Positions 11,684 through 23,161 are shown, numbered from the stretch's first letter. The stretch is DNA of 64,000 nt from Isoetes taiwanensis (GCA_021234155.1 JAJEKV010000036.1:6719079-6783078), one strand, 5' to 3'. A program made the numbers and translations. The notes: generated by a model from the letters alone, not told the origin.

Positions 11684-12185
11684 GCAATATTTTAGCCTAT
11701 GTTTCACCAATCACAAATGCACCCTTGCAATGTAGTCAAATTTTTCTCCGACATGGTTATATCAGAAATTCAGCTGCCTAGCTACTTACAACAGGGAAAA
11801 GCCCGAGATAAAGGAAATTTAGTCTGCACTAAACTAGATCAGAATATAGCATGAATAAAAAAATGAAATCTTATATATAGATCCACGTGTTGGTGTACAA
11901 CATAAGACAAGAAAAATATGAACGGTGCATTTGCAAGATCAAGCACTTGTCTGATCATATTAATTTGGGCATATACATTTTTATGCACATTCAAGAGCTC
12001 TTCCATGGTGAGGACATCGAAGGAAGGTATATAGTGTGCAAAAGGATCCAAGTCTGAATGGAAACACATATATAGATATAGTTGCCTCCAAAAATTTGTA
12101 TTAAGCTGACTATGTGATCTCGACCTACAGATAGAAATGTTCGCTTAGAAAAAGAATCTCAAAAATTGAAATTCAGCTAGACCAA

Positions 12186-12316
12186 AAGGATCGATAAGAC
12201 AGTTGAAACAATTACCTTGATGAACTGATACCACTGTGGAAGATGGACCGAGCACTCAAAGATCTCATGCGTGCAAGGTAGGACCAAGATTAACAGTATG
12301 CATGTAAAGCCACCAC
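12186..12316 (-). repeat. duplicated exon-intron segment, copy 2
   Basis: Second copy of the segment at 10640-10776. The translated exon reads THEIFECSVHLPQWYQFIK, differing at a few residues from copy 1 but keeping an open frame and the GTAATTGTTTCA donor. The duplication therefore pre-dates some divergence. Confidence 0.75.
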
Positions 12317-13041
12317 TATATGGCACTGTAGATGAGACAAATGGCTCCCCAGATATATCAGGTTCAATGTTCCATATTGCCTTTTATCACAGAAGACCAA
12401 ACTAAAGTTAACAAAAGAAATGAATGCTCCTGGGATGAGAATCAATGTAGGGCATCAACAAATGAAAAAATAAACATAGTATTATACCTCTTGTTTCACT
12501 GCTGGATATGCGACCTTCTTTATTGGTGATGGAATGGCCTTTCCTAATCCATTGAATGATCCTGTTATGTTCTGAATTAGAAGATAACGTTGAGTTTTTT
12601 GAGAAGCAAGCGATGGGGATGAAAATGATGTCCAGATCTGCAAATAAACGAGGAAAGAACCATTGTAACCGACTGATTTACTGTGAGCAAGTATTCAAGT
12701 CTACCAATACGTGAGTATTCAGTCATGTAGCCCTTATGACTTCTAAACCCCACGGCATTCAGCTGTTGCTGACTTTGGAAAAATGGCCAGCAAAAACAAA
12801 GAAGATTGAATCCACCCCCATTGCACCTGTAGCAGAGTCGGCAAAATCGGCTATGGTGGGTGCTACCAGAAGCATAATGGCTCTTCAACACTAGAGCAGA
12901 AAAGCAGCGCCCCTTTGTGGCAACAAACAAATATGGCTCCTGTTTCAGGTAGATTCTAGCAGGCTCAAGATGAACAGAACTGCCAGCGTCGGATCTGCAA
13001 CTGCCATCGCCATGGCTGCAGCTGTGCAATAGAAGGAGCAA
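12317..13041. other. non-coding region before repeat family B
   Basis: Long minus-strand open frames exist here (for example 12577-13041) but their translation is rich in Cys, His and Ser with no family resemblance. I see no supported feature. Confidence 0.35.
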
Positions 13042-13218
13042 TCACCGGTTAGCCGGTTTCCGAAGTAGCTGCCCAACAACAGCAGCCACCGCCAGTTTAC
13101 ACCCTATAGGAAGTTTGTAGCAGTCATTGGCATGTTCCTAGCATATATTGGTATATACCTGGAATATACTATAAACCCACATCAACAAGGGCTTGCCCCC
13201 CTAGGGGCAACCCAAAAA
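13042..13218 (+). repeat. dispersed hairpin repeat family B, copy 1
   Basis: About 175 bp shared with 43630-43812. It contains CCGGTTAGCCGGTTTC, a TTGTAGCAGTCATTGGCAT block, a TATATTGG/TATATACC-rich stretch, and ends with the hairpin TTGCCCCCCTAGGGGCAA (13193-13210) followed by CCCAAAAA. A partial inverted copy is at 52450-52545. Confidence 0.8.
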
Positions 13219-15019
13219 GTTCATTTTTTTGTCCTCTATGCTCCCATTCTCTGTGGATGCTCTCGCGCAAGCATAGTTAAGGTTCTGCACCAACAGGGCT
13301 CTTACCCGGTTCATTTTCGTCCTAAGCACATGTTGCTTCCGCACCGACTCACTCATTCATCTCCAATTGCTATCAAACATTCCTCTAGGATGTCAAAAGT
13401 GTTGCGCAATGCCCGGAGGATACACTTAGTAAAGGGTATGGACATCTGCATTCGAAGGGTGCACAAAAACATCCCTAGTATACTGATCTTTGGAAGCTAA
13501 TTTAGCCCCTAAAGTATATTTTTTGCTCCAGATAAGGGCGAAAAAACCCCCTAATGGTAAGTATAGAAATACGAAATGGTAAAACAAAAAACCCTTTATT
13601 GCATGCACATGTCCCATACTACAAAGAATACTGAATCCCCCGGGGCGCAATGAAACTTGAAGATTATAAACATTCCTTCTGCATGCTTTGCCATTTCAGC
13701 AGCATAAAAAAATGGACCATTCTCCATCCCTAGAATATTCTCCAATGCATTATTAATCTCTCATTGCATTATCAATGCTCTGGCAGTTGCAGCGGAGCTA
13801 CTTTATGACAATTTCCTTTCTTCATTTAAGCAATTTCCTGTAGATGCCCTCCCATGAGCTTCCCTGTGAAAATTCATGGAAGTGACAATGGCAGCAAAAT
13901 TCACGAGTTCTTACATTAAAGCCCTTTGCTTGCAGCTACTCCATCGGTCATCACTCTGAAACATGGCAATCGAGTTGGATTCTACTGTTAGTCGATGTTT
14001 GAAGAAGGCCAATGTTTGATGGTGTGTTCAGCATCATTTTAAAATGTTATCATAGCCTTTTCAAAAAGTTGTGTTGGCCTTTTTAAATAGAAGTTTTTAA
14101 AAAGTTATATTTTGCCTTTGAAAAATAGAAGGCCTTTGCCTATTTTAAATTGCACATTTTCCTTGTTTATAAAGCGTTCGATGTTGTGTTGGCCTCTTAA
14201 ATAAAAGGGGTCTTCGTCTATTTTTTATGACACCTTTTTCTTCCTTATCTTTAGTCACTTAGATATCTATAGTTTGCCAAAGAAAATTCTTTTTCTTTCT
14301 TGAAACTTTTTTTTTTTAAACAAAAAGGTTTGAAAAAAACATTTGCAAACATTGTAAGCCATATGCCTTGTTTGCAGGTTTCCAAAATTCTGACAATTCT
14401 TTGAGCCTATTCCTAAAGCCTAAACTTTAAACTTGGATTGTTGCTAGATGTTAAAATATCTGGTTTTGTTAAGCTGCCTTTTTCATAAATCTTTTCCAGA
14501 TTTGGTTTGTTGCTGGAAAGTGTCTTCCAGTAGTTACATTGAATTACTTTTAAACTGACACTTTCCTTTCAAACCAAAAGCCAAATTTTAAACAGTCTGT
14601 TAAGTTGCCTTAAATGATTTTAAGGTGTTTATCTCCTAATTCCTTTCATTTTCTATAAACTAAAACTTAGTTGTTAAGAATTACCTTGTGTTTCTGTCTA
14701 TTATGACTATTTAAGGCAACTATTATGACTGCAGCATAATAGTTGGTCTTGTAAAGATTTAGCCTTAAGGGCTGGACAAATTTTTAGCCTAAAGGGCTGG
14801 ATTTAATTATTTCTGATTGAGGACTCAGACAAGGCTGCAACCATGGACTCGATTGTGTTCAAAATATAATTCCTTGATCGAGGACGATCAATTCCTGGAA
14901 GGGGCGGAATTGATATGGTGGTGCTCTATGAAGTGGATATCGAAGAAATAGAAAGCGAAAGAAAGTCAAACGCATAAGCCAAACTATTATCTTAGCCGAT
15001 ACCCAACTTTTGCATCAGG
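13219..15019. other. AT-rich region, possible LTR relic
   Basis: No protein-like frame. At 14879-14920 a short block (GAGGACGATCAATTCCTGGA then GGGGCGGAATTGATATG) resembles the polypurine-tract and LTR edge of gypsy elements, but no partner LTR was found. The stretch 14050-14200 is built of AAAGTT/GGCCTTT motifs. Confidence 0.3.
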
Positions 15020-16054
15020 TCATCAGGTAGCTCATCCATGTGGATGATGTCGACCTCCTGGCCCCACACTCTGGAGATATGCAATCTCATTTAGATGCCT
15101 TGGACGCATTCTGCCAGGCCACAGACATGCGCGTCAATCTGGCCAAGACTAAGATGGTCCTCATATCATCCTCATGCCACCCCAGGCACCATTCACTCAC
15201 CTGCCGGAGGCAAATTGTAGAGGTGACCTCCACCTACAAGTACTTGGAACTGGAGTTTCCTTCTTCACTATGTTGGGACACATCCGTCCGATTGCGGGTG
15301 ATGGCAAGCTGGAAACTGGTGGAACCCGTTCTTTTGTACGGGGTCGAGGTCCGGGGATCGGTGGTATCCCTGGCGACTTGGAATGACTTAGAGCAGGTGC
15401 AGAAAGCCTTCTTAGCACAGGCACTCGGGGTGATATCCGCGGTCCCATATCAAATCCTGCTGCAGGAGACAGGATTTCTGCCTCTTTAGAGGACAACCCT
15501 TGATAGACACATCGTCTATTTCGAGAAGATTGTCAGATGATGCCTGTCTTTCGCACCTGGCTTACACCATAGCAATGGGACCACAGTGGCTCAAGGCCTG
15601 TTGGAAGGACAAGAGAGCTTAGTGGCTTGCCAGATGGAATGTGCAGGAACACATCTTCATACAGATGAACACAAAGGTAAACTGCGACAACATGAGGCAT
15701 TACCTTGACACTTGTTTCCTCCGCAAGCTTTGAGACTCTAGGGCCCTGGAGCTGGTCAAAACGACACATTATAAGGAACACATAAACCCCACGCTGAACC
15801 GCGGCCCACAACGCTACCTGCATTCACATATGCCCATGAAAAAGCGCAGGCTCATTGCCTCCACTCGTACAGGTGCCCACCATCTTCAAATTGAGATAGG
15901 CAGGTGGATTGGGGAGCCACGCTAGACTAGGCTTTGTCAATGTTGCCAGATGGGAGCCATTGAGAATGAATATCATACTTTTCAGAGCTGTCCGGTGTAT
16001 AATCAAATTGCTCTTTTGGTCAGGCCCGACCAGCCGCTACACATGATACTGAGC
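15020..16054 (+). pseudogene. LINE reverse transcriptase C-terminal relic
   Basis: Plus-strand frame beginning at a decayed YADD box (reads HVDDVDLLAP, about 15035), then HLDALDAFCQATDMRVNLAK and STYKYLELEF, then VEPVLLYGVEV (15325-15357). These are the ordered motifs of the palm-thumb region of plant LINE reverse transcriptases. The spacing between TYKYL and LLYGVEV is far too short, so an internal deletion has removed about 50-60 residues. Beyond 15490 the frame shifts, ending in a Cys-His motif (CQCCQMGAIENEYHTFQSC, 15937-15993) like the zf-RVT domain. The 5' part of the element is missing, as is usual for LINE insertions. Confidence 0.8.
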
Positions 16055-16089
16055 AGGCATTAGGGCGGATTTGGGGTCTCAAAATGGCC
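16055..16089 (+). repeat. left terminal inverted repeat
   Basis: Begins AGGCATTAGGGCGG and ends CAAAATGGCC; pairs with 19621-19655 with one mismatch. Confidence 0.9.
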
Positions 16090-16488
16090 TCCTATCAGCC
16101 ATTCCACGTCATATTTCCGCTCCTTTTTTCCCATGCCACCTAGGATACCAAAATCTCATCATTACAGATTTACTTGGAATATTCTCCTGGAATACGGGGG
16201 ATCGCGCATTCATGGCGCCATATGTATTTAATTCTGTTGGTTGTCAGACAGACTGATGCAACACGTGGCGCTTCTAAAAAGCCACTTGCATTATAGCATA
16301 CCGGCAACTCATGATGGTGTCTCTTGGTTTGTCAGATACCAAGCGTGCGCGTCACCGATTCTTGTCTTGCGCTATTTTCATTTAGAGGCCATGGCCATAC
16401 AAGCTTCCCGCCTTCTACATTTCAAAATTTGAATGTGTAGGTTGAAGCTTTGTATCAGACTTTCATTTCGAGGCACTGCGGCTGTGCC

Positions 16489-16690
16489 TTAGGGTGCTTT
16501 CCCATGGGACTAAAACCCGGAGATTTTCTTGAGGTCAGGCCGAAGGCTCCAGTGTTCCCATGAGCGCCTTACTTGCTTGATTCAGGTTTAGGACCTGAGT
16601 CGCAAAGTATTCTCCACACAATTCTGAGCCTCAGGTTTTTGACCTTAGTACGGCTTTTTCAGGTCTGCAATTCATGGGAAAGCACCCTTA
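16489..16690. mobile_element. Tourist-like MITE with TTA duplication
   Basis: A perfect 15-bp terminal inverted repeat, GGGTGCTTTCCCATG (16492-16506) and its complement (16673-16687), bounds a 196-bp element. A direct TTA lies on both sides (16489-16491, 16688-16690). A 3-bp TTA target duplication with a G-rich short TIR is the hallmark of Harbinger-class (Tourist) MITEs. It has no coding capacity and sits inside the larger TIR element, so it inserted later. Confidence 0.9.
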
Positions 16691-17228
16691 ACCGGGATCT
16701 TTACTTCATCCCAATACAGGCTTCTCGCCCCCTACAATTCGAAATTTGAATTTGCTTTATGTATAAAAGCATAGATTGTAGGAGAATGGACTTTTCGATT
16801 TCCATATGCACATTGCAAATTTCAAAAACGAGATTAGTACGGACGTTCGGCTCATACGAAGCGAATTGTGCTGGGGCATACAAATTGTACACCTTCATTT
16901 CGCGCTGTGCGATCCACACAGTATGGAAGCTCCAAATGATGTGTGGATAAGGATCCAACTGACTCATGAATATGCTCCAGTCTTCAATCGCAAAAAAGGA
17001 GGTCTAAAAAAAAGAACTTAGACCTCGACGTGTTGCGTCTTGCAGGCTAAAAAAGTGTCGACATCTGGGCGGATGGCAGTTTATATCCATTGGATCCGTT
17101 GAGTGGCAAGAAACCGTCATTTCGGGACGTTTCAAGTATAGTCCGATTTTGTGGTGACGGTAACTCTAGCCTCCAAACATTCATAAAATTTATGAACATT
17201 GAAGATAAAAGCCATCCTTGTTTAAAGA

Positions 17229-18216
17229 GGATCATATGATGTGAAATCTTCATGCGCAGAAGTAATTGCATATAAGAAATTCGCCTGGTGTGATCCTTGC
17301 GTAAAAAAGTAAATAGAAACACAAATATTGAACTTACAACTTAGCGTAAACAAATAGTATTTTAATAAACCAACACTTTACATACTAACACTTTACACTT
17401 TAAATAAGATATTTCTTTCTTTCCTTTTACTTGAAAGCTATTTTTTTTTTCAAGATGGATCACACCAAGCGAATAATACATATGCAAAAAAAAAGGGACA
17501 CACTAAATTCGCATGGTGTGATCCACTTTCTTATTTGTTGTCAAATTAAAATTAAACACAAGTACTCATTCCTATTTGTATCTAAAATGCTTTACCACTC
17601 TTAAGTACATAAGTCATTATCCCTTTTCAAAGAGCATATTCTTTTTCAAGAAGGATCACACCAAGCGAATAGTACATATGCAACAAAAATGGAACACACT
17701 AAATTAAGCATCGTCGTGATCCACTTTCTTATTTGTTGTCAAATTAAAATTAAACACAAGTACCCCTTCTCATTTAATGCTTTACCACCCCAAGTGCATA
17801 AAGTTATTAGTCCTTTTCAAAGAGCATATCTTTTTTTAAGAAGGATCACATCAAGCGAATAATACAATGCAAAAAAAAATAGAATACAATCATTTCGTAT
17901 GGTGTGATACGCTTTCTTGCTTGTTGTCAAATTAAACTTAAACACAAGTACCCCTTCCTATTTGCATCTAAAATACTTTATCAACTCTAGTAGTACATAA
18001 AGTTATTAGCCCTTTTCAAAAAGCACACTTTATCAATAAATGAGCACGTCACATATCCACACTTAACTTCAAATAAGACACACATATATTCCTTTTATTA
18101 AAAGATAATCAAAGTAATTTTACTATAGGAAGTCATCTTTTTCCAAAAAGATCACACCAAGCAAATTTTGTATAAGCTAAAAGGTTGGAATATACTAAAT
18201 TCGCATGGTGTGATCC
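17229..18216. repeat. array of hairpin repeat units
   Basis: Tandem, diverged units, each holding an inverted repeat: left arm GGATCACACCAAGCGAAT, right arm ATTCGCATGGTGTGATCC, loop about 32 nt. Arms are at 17229/17279, 17457/17507, 17653/17706, 17843/17892 and 18149/18199. The three central units share about 190 bp including a TTGTTGTCAAATTAAA block after the hairpin. A lone left arm recurs near 18561. Right arms are more eroded in the third and fourth units. No coding frame runs through the array. Confidence 0.85.
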
Positions 18217-19289
18217 ACTTTCTTGTTTGTTGTCAATAGATAATAACACCAAGTCCCTCATCAATAGTCTCCCATTTGCATATAAAATATGTATCATTCC
18301 AAGTTATATTATATTATGTTTCAAAGAGGGTCCCAAAGCAAAATACAAACACTTAATCAATAAGTCAACACTTTACCAACAACCAAAGCTTTATTAAATA
18401 AGATTTTTATGTTATTTTATCAAACCTAACAATGTTTCCCTATGTGACACTTTGTGTTAACTGATCCAAAGGCCCGACATCTGATAAATATAGCCCAAAG
18501 AAAAATATTTGATTCAGTGGGTGAATATAAATCAAGAAGAGGGAAGAAAAAAGAAGCAAGGATCACATGACGCGAAATCTCACTACACATTTACAAAGTG
18601 CATATATATTGAGGGTGCAAATTTGCAAATATCCTCCTCTTCAAATCCCTTCCCCCCCTCCCTTCCCTTTTTTTTTTGCAATATACTATCCATAGCATTT
18701 ATTTTGAACCCTATAGTTCTACCTATTCATTGCGTATGAATGTCGCTCCGGCGATGTAACTCCATAGTCACCCTTCGTTAAGAATAGCATTCTCACCCAC
18801 GAGCCTATGGATAGATATCCTTCCACCATCATGTCTTTATTGTTTTGTAAGTGATGAACTGCAGAAGCAATGTAGGAGTACTAGGAGCAATGATGGATGC
18901 AATTAGAGATACAGATCGGTCGTTGAATTGTAAGAATGAATGGCAGGGAGCAATACGATGAATGGGAAGAGCTGAAAAGTAGGAAAACTTCAGAATGAAA
19001 ATTTGGGTAGTAAAAACATGGCATGTAACGTACGTTTGCTTGTCCGCACATCGCCTCGCCGTTGTCGCTTAACTCTATGCTCGCCCCTCATCGATGCTAT
19101 AACATACTCACCCATTTGGAGACATAACCTCCTACTTCTTGACCTTGAGTGTTCTGTAAATGGGGAAAAAACACCAACACTATTGGAGACTTGGATTCCA
19201 AATGAAGAGTGAAGGCGGAGAGGATGCACGTAGCGGCGCTAATGTGAACAATGGAAATCTTGGTGCCAAAATTTGATAAGGTGGTTGGT

Positions 19290-19449
19290 GCATGTGGGCA
19301 TGTGCACAGTAGGCAGAAAAAGTAGCCATTATTTTGGTCCGCGATACGATTTTCGAAAAATGCGGGCCAGCATGTGGGCATGTGCACAGTAGGCGGAAAA
19401 AGTAGCCATTATTTTGGTCCGCGATACGATTTTCGAAAAATGCGGGCCA
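19290..19449. repeat. 80-bp tandem duplication
   Basis: Two adjacent 80-bp copies (19290-19369, 19370-19449) with a single difference (AGGCAG versus AGGCGG), so a recent duplication near the right end of the TIR element. Confidence 0.95.
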
Positions 19450-19620
19450 TTAATGTGGTTGCAATGAATGCACAAACATGTCCTATGAAATTTTGCCATG
19501 TGGATGCCAAGCAAGCCTGCTCCTCTTTCTACTTGCCAACTAATACTGACTTTGGAAAAAAATGCGCAAACATCATTGGTCGCGAGAAACACGACGTGGA
19601 ATTCTGGCATCCAAGTTAAG

Positions 19621-19655
19621 GGCCATTTTGAGACCCCAAATCAGCCCTAATGCCT
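19621..19655 (-). repeat. right terminal inverted repeat
   Basis: Complement of 16055-16089 with one mismatch (CA versus CC at the inner GGCTGA/GGCGGA position). Confidence 0.9.
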
Positions 19656-19940
19656 CGATACACTCACTAGGATGATATATTCAGGAAGTAATGGATCCGA
19701 GGGCTCACCCCCGGACAACTGCTTGATGGGCAGGAAATACTTCATCATGTATGTATGTATATTTTTATAACTTGTCAGCAGTCTTATTATTGCCATAGTT
19801 TTTCCCTCGAAAAAACTTCCTGGACGGAGTTTTTTTTAACCAGGGCAGTAATGCGCCTGTTGTGCTCTTGTATTGGGTCCCATAGGCCAATTAGCCTCCG
19901 TGGACGATAACAAACATTCATTCATTCATTCATTCATTAC
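19656..19940 (+). mobile_element. LINE 3' end with (ATTC)n tail
   Basis: Resumes the LINE cut off at 16054. It includes a stop-rich 3' untranslated stretch and ends in a short ATTC microsatellite (19915-19939), a tail type seen in plant LINEs in place of poly(A). Phrases such as CCTGTTGTGCTCTTGTATTG near the end fit a LINE 3' end. No matching target duplication was recognised at 15020. Confidence 0.6.
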
Positions 19941-20766
19941 TAACCACAAGGTCTTTATTACTTTTAAGGTCACAAAACCCTTAAGAAAACGAAGTTATCA
20001 AAACTCTTTTTATAAAAAAAAGATAAACCTTTACCTTTGGGTTGCGGTGTCTACATAAGGGCAGCGGTCCTCTATGTAGAACCATCGGTGACACAGGTGC
20101 AGCAACAACTTATCTTAGCAACAAAAGGGGTGGACATCCTTGCAATAAAGCAGACTTGCAACAGTAACAAGGGGATCTAGTACAGTGAATTATAGTCCAA
20201 AACTGGCTTTTACAGTGCTCCTACGATCAACTGCTATAACCACGATCAGGCTGCATCTTTTTGGCTGATCTAATTCCTGCTCCAAATATCTTACGCCAAA
20301 TCTTTTGTGATTTTAGGCTATCCAATCCCTAAGCCTTTTGAAGATATTAAGTTAGATCTCAATTTCCCATCTCTCAATCCTAAGCCATGAATTTGCGTCT
20401 TTGTTAGAGTTATCCTCTAGTGTTTAAATTGGATTTCCTATTCTTTTCTTATTCCACGATTCAGTCTTTCTCAGATGTTCTCTTGCTCAGGATAGCCCGG
20501 TCGGGCGGTGAGCTTTGCCCGTAAGGAGTGGATTTGCACTTATTTCTTTTATTTCCTGATGTTTGTTTGCAAGCTTTGAGAGCGCCTATTTGTTTTACAG
20601 ATAAAGCTTGGAGTTTACCCATTCATATCAGCAAGATTACCTAAATGCTAGAATTGGACATAAAAAGAGGAGATCAATAGCGTAGCTAAATTAAACACCA
20701 GAAGCCAAAGTGGTTCATGTTGTGCCCATGTTAGATAAGGTCATGCGAAGATCATGTCAATTCATA
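19941..20766. other. non-coding, LTR-like stretch
   Basis: No gene. The GCCCGGTCGGGCGG block near 20507 and a TATCAG motif at 20626 resemble the stretch at 3291-3458 and may be a solo LTR, but ends are not resolved. Confidence 0.25.
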
Positions 20767-20781
20767 TTAGATTGTATTGTT
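20767..20781. repeat. LINE target-site duplication, left
   Basis: TTAGATTGTATTGTT, matched exactly by 32125-32139 on the far side of the LINE. The final T merges with the complement of the poly(A) tail. Confidence 0.9.
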
Positions 20782-20829
20782 TTTTTTGAAGAACTGTGTC
20801 ATCAATATATTAAAAGAATGGTAATGTTA

Positions 20830-22565
20830 CAAAGCAAGTGAGGAGGAAGGAGAACTGCCCCAAAGAGACAGCGATACCTCGACACTCCACAACAAACTCA
20901 TAGAAAAACTGCAACTCTACTGCTGTACAAACTGACCATCACCATCTACAACACCCAAGAAGTCCCGCCAAATGGCAAACTTCTGCTCTACTACTCCCGG
21001 GAATACCAGAAAGCTTTGAAATAGCTTGTACCTGAGTCGAGGAATCGAGAGAGAGGTCGCAGGGCTCTTTTGAATCCCTCGATCAACCGCCGCTTCCAAA
21101 TCAGCCACACCAACCAAGCCACGCACAAATGCAAGGCGGCCAAGCACCAGGATACACATGAAGCAGCAACTGCTGGCTAGTCAATCTCACCTGAAACAGA
21201 GGGCTCACACCCGGCCTAAACCGACTCACAAGGGCATTCACCCCGACATACGGCACCACCACCGCCACGAAGCACCCTAACCTTTGGTGGGGAAGTGAGC
21301 TCCATGTCCACGCCCAAACCGAAGCCATCGAGAACCCTAAGCCGCAGAGACCACTTGCCTGAAGGGGCAGTGTGTCATGAATAGCCAAAGACCGGTAAGA
21401 AGACCGCACAAATCAAGAAGACACAACATCCGGATGAACCTTCCAAACCTGCACCACCACATCATCCTGAGGGACTATAGGTATGTGTAGCGGAATACTC
21501 CCCACCACGTGTTCCCAGATAGCCCGGTCACTGCCCCTCAGGCGAAAGCGAGCTCGAACGAACTCCCACGAAGCTAGCTGACCACCCCAATACCAATCCT
21601 CCAAGGTGAGCACAACGGCTTCGCCTCCAACGGGCCTGGTCCGAGCATGCACACAAGGGCAGCCAAGGGCAAGTCTTGGGGGGGTAGAGGAACCCACAAG
21701 AAAGGAGAAGAGTAGTGATAAACTGAGGCATAATCTAGCTGGAAGAGCACATGCACATGATCCCAAGCCCGCAACACTTCTGTGAGAAAAGGGGATGTAT
21801 GTGGAAAAGGCCGGAGACTATACAACAGTGCCCAGGGCAATTCCACATGCACAGACGGCTTCCCAAACACCACACAATGGCGAAGAGACTGCAACAAGCA
21901 GAATACTCCAAACAAACTTGGAGACCAACACCTTACTATGTAGCGCCAAATCCAGAATGGCCAAGCCCCCATCCTCCCAGGGGCGGAGACACTTCCACCA
22001 AGCCACTTTAACAACTGCCCCTTCATCATCCCCGCCCCACACAAAATTTCAAACAATCTTATCCAAAGCCTGTATCTTACCCTCAGGAGCTAGCATCGCA
22101 GATGCTGTATACACATGAGTGCTACAAAAATCTTGACTTGGCAATAGTGACCCTACCGCCATGGACAACTTGCTACCCTTCCACCAATTGAGGTGTTTTA
22201 ACCCCCCCGCAAAATCTCATCCCACACCCTCCCCATGGAAACATCCCCTCCAAAGGGAATACCCAACAGCTTAGTACACACATTACCTGGAAGCACCTTC
22301 CAAGGGAATAGAGCCAAACAAGGGGAAGGCGGAGTCAGCTGGGCCCATAATGCGGAGCACTTACCCCAATTCATAAGAATGCCTGAGGCCAAGGAGAAAG
22401 TATCCAACAAACCCTTCACATTCCGCAAATTCCTCTCTTCTGCCACCAAGAAGAGGAAAGTGTCATCGGCAAACTGGTTAATATTCTGCTGGCTACCATC
22501 CTGCATCCGAAGCCCATCCACCACTCCCTCCTCCACTGCAGCCAAAAACAACTGAGACAGTGCCT
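20830..22565 (-). pseudogene. LINE ORF2, C-terminal part with FADD box
   Basis: Continuation of the reverse transcriptase after the copia insertion. It starts at FLAAVEEGVVDG, reaches the catalytic box as FADDTFLFL (about 22445-22472, equivalent to YADD), then LASGILMNWGKCSA, where the active palm motifs end. The thumb and C-terminal region lie at 20900-22200 in several overlapping frames, so frameshifts are present. The N-terminal half of the same enzyme lies 5.75 kb away at 28326-29110. Confidence 0.85.
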
Positions 22566-22570
22566 CCGCC
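22566..22570. repeat. copia array target-site duplication, left
   Basis: CCGCC; the same five bases follow the last LTR at 28321-28325. Confidence 0.85.
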
Positions 22571-22769
22571 TGTTAAACTTACTAGTTTTACTAAGAAAAC
22601 ATATAAAGAGAGGAATGCACCACAATACAAGACACGTTTATTGAATAATAGATGTTACAATATATAGGCACCATAAAGGTCCAAATATGGAAAAAGGTGA
22701 AAGCTATAAGGAGCTCTCGTCGCCTTTTTATAAAGGCACGCTGCCTTAATATAGGCAGCTATGCTAACA
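22571..22769 (-). repeat. copia LTR 1 (3' LTR in element orientation)
   Basis: 199 bp, TGTT...AACA termini. On the minus strand it has a TATA-like TTTATAAAAAGG and a polyadenylation AATAAA. It differs from the other two by one base near 22618. Confidence 0.92.
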
Positions 22770-22942
22770 ACCCACCTGCGACTTTAGCCTTTCACCAAAT
22801 AAGATATAGAAAATATCGTGTCCAAGGATGAAGACCAAATATTGCAACCCACAACTCATAGATAATCTGGTCTCGCACTCGGATGAAAAAAACCTTTGGT
22901 GGTCACAAAGGAAAAAATCCGAGTGCTACAATTTTCTAATAT

Positions 22943-23161
22943 CTATTCTTGCGATTTGGTAATAAACCTAAATGCAGAAGAGAATATTCTCTTGATAGCC
23001 AAAATTGTGTCACCCACATAAAGCGCAATCACCATAAAATTTCCTTGAGACCCAATATCCACATTAGGAATTAGGCTATCAAGTATCTCAGAATCGCTAA
23101 GAACAAGATTATAGTCATGACGATGAGTGACCATGTCAGTCATAGTAGACTCATCAAACAC
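22943..23161 (-). pseudogene. copia RT fragment with YVGD box, unit 1
   Basis: A 72-codon frame with ALYVGDTILA. Copia reverse transcriptases have YVDD here; the first aspartate, which binds catalytic metal, is replaced by glycine. The preceding fingers and palm are not contiguous. The same glycine occurs in unit 2 and in the related element at about 51408. Confidence 0.8.

Larger units (their letters stand above)
16055..19655. mobile_element. 3.6-kb TIR DNA transposon, non-autonomous
   Basis: The ends are a 35-bp inverted repeat (16055-16089 and 19621-19655) matching at 34 of 35 positions; its core reads GATTTGGGGTCTCAAAATGG. Similarity continues inward, as ATTCCACGTC occurs near 16110 and, inverted, near 19597. 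The element interrupts a LINE: LINE sequence stops at about 16054 and LINE-type 3' sequence resumes at 19656. No transposase frame is present inside, so it must be moved in trans. The superfamily is uncertain. TA dinucleotides flank the inner GGG/CCC of both ends, which would suit a mariner or Harbinger type, but the inverted repeat extends past them and no clean target duplication is visible. Confidence 0.75.

Noticed and set aside
12577-13041. 154-codon minus-strand frame with many Cys and His
   Set aside because: No spaced zinc ligands, no family resemblance, and it runs into repeat family B.
15197-15496. 99-codon minus-strand frame
   Set aside because: Shadow of the LINE reverse transcriptase on the plus strand.
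17229-18216. Evenly repeated palindromic units as a CRISPR array
   Set aside because: The units are about 190 bp, diverged, each with a long internal loop, no uniform short repeat and spacer pattern, and the DNA is plant nuclear.
16055-19655. Assigning the TIR element to Mutator or CACTA
   Set aside because: No 9-bp or 3-bp direct flank and no CACTA terminus; the superfamily is left open.
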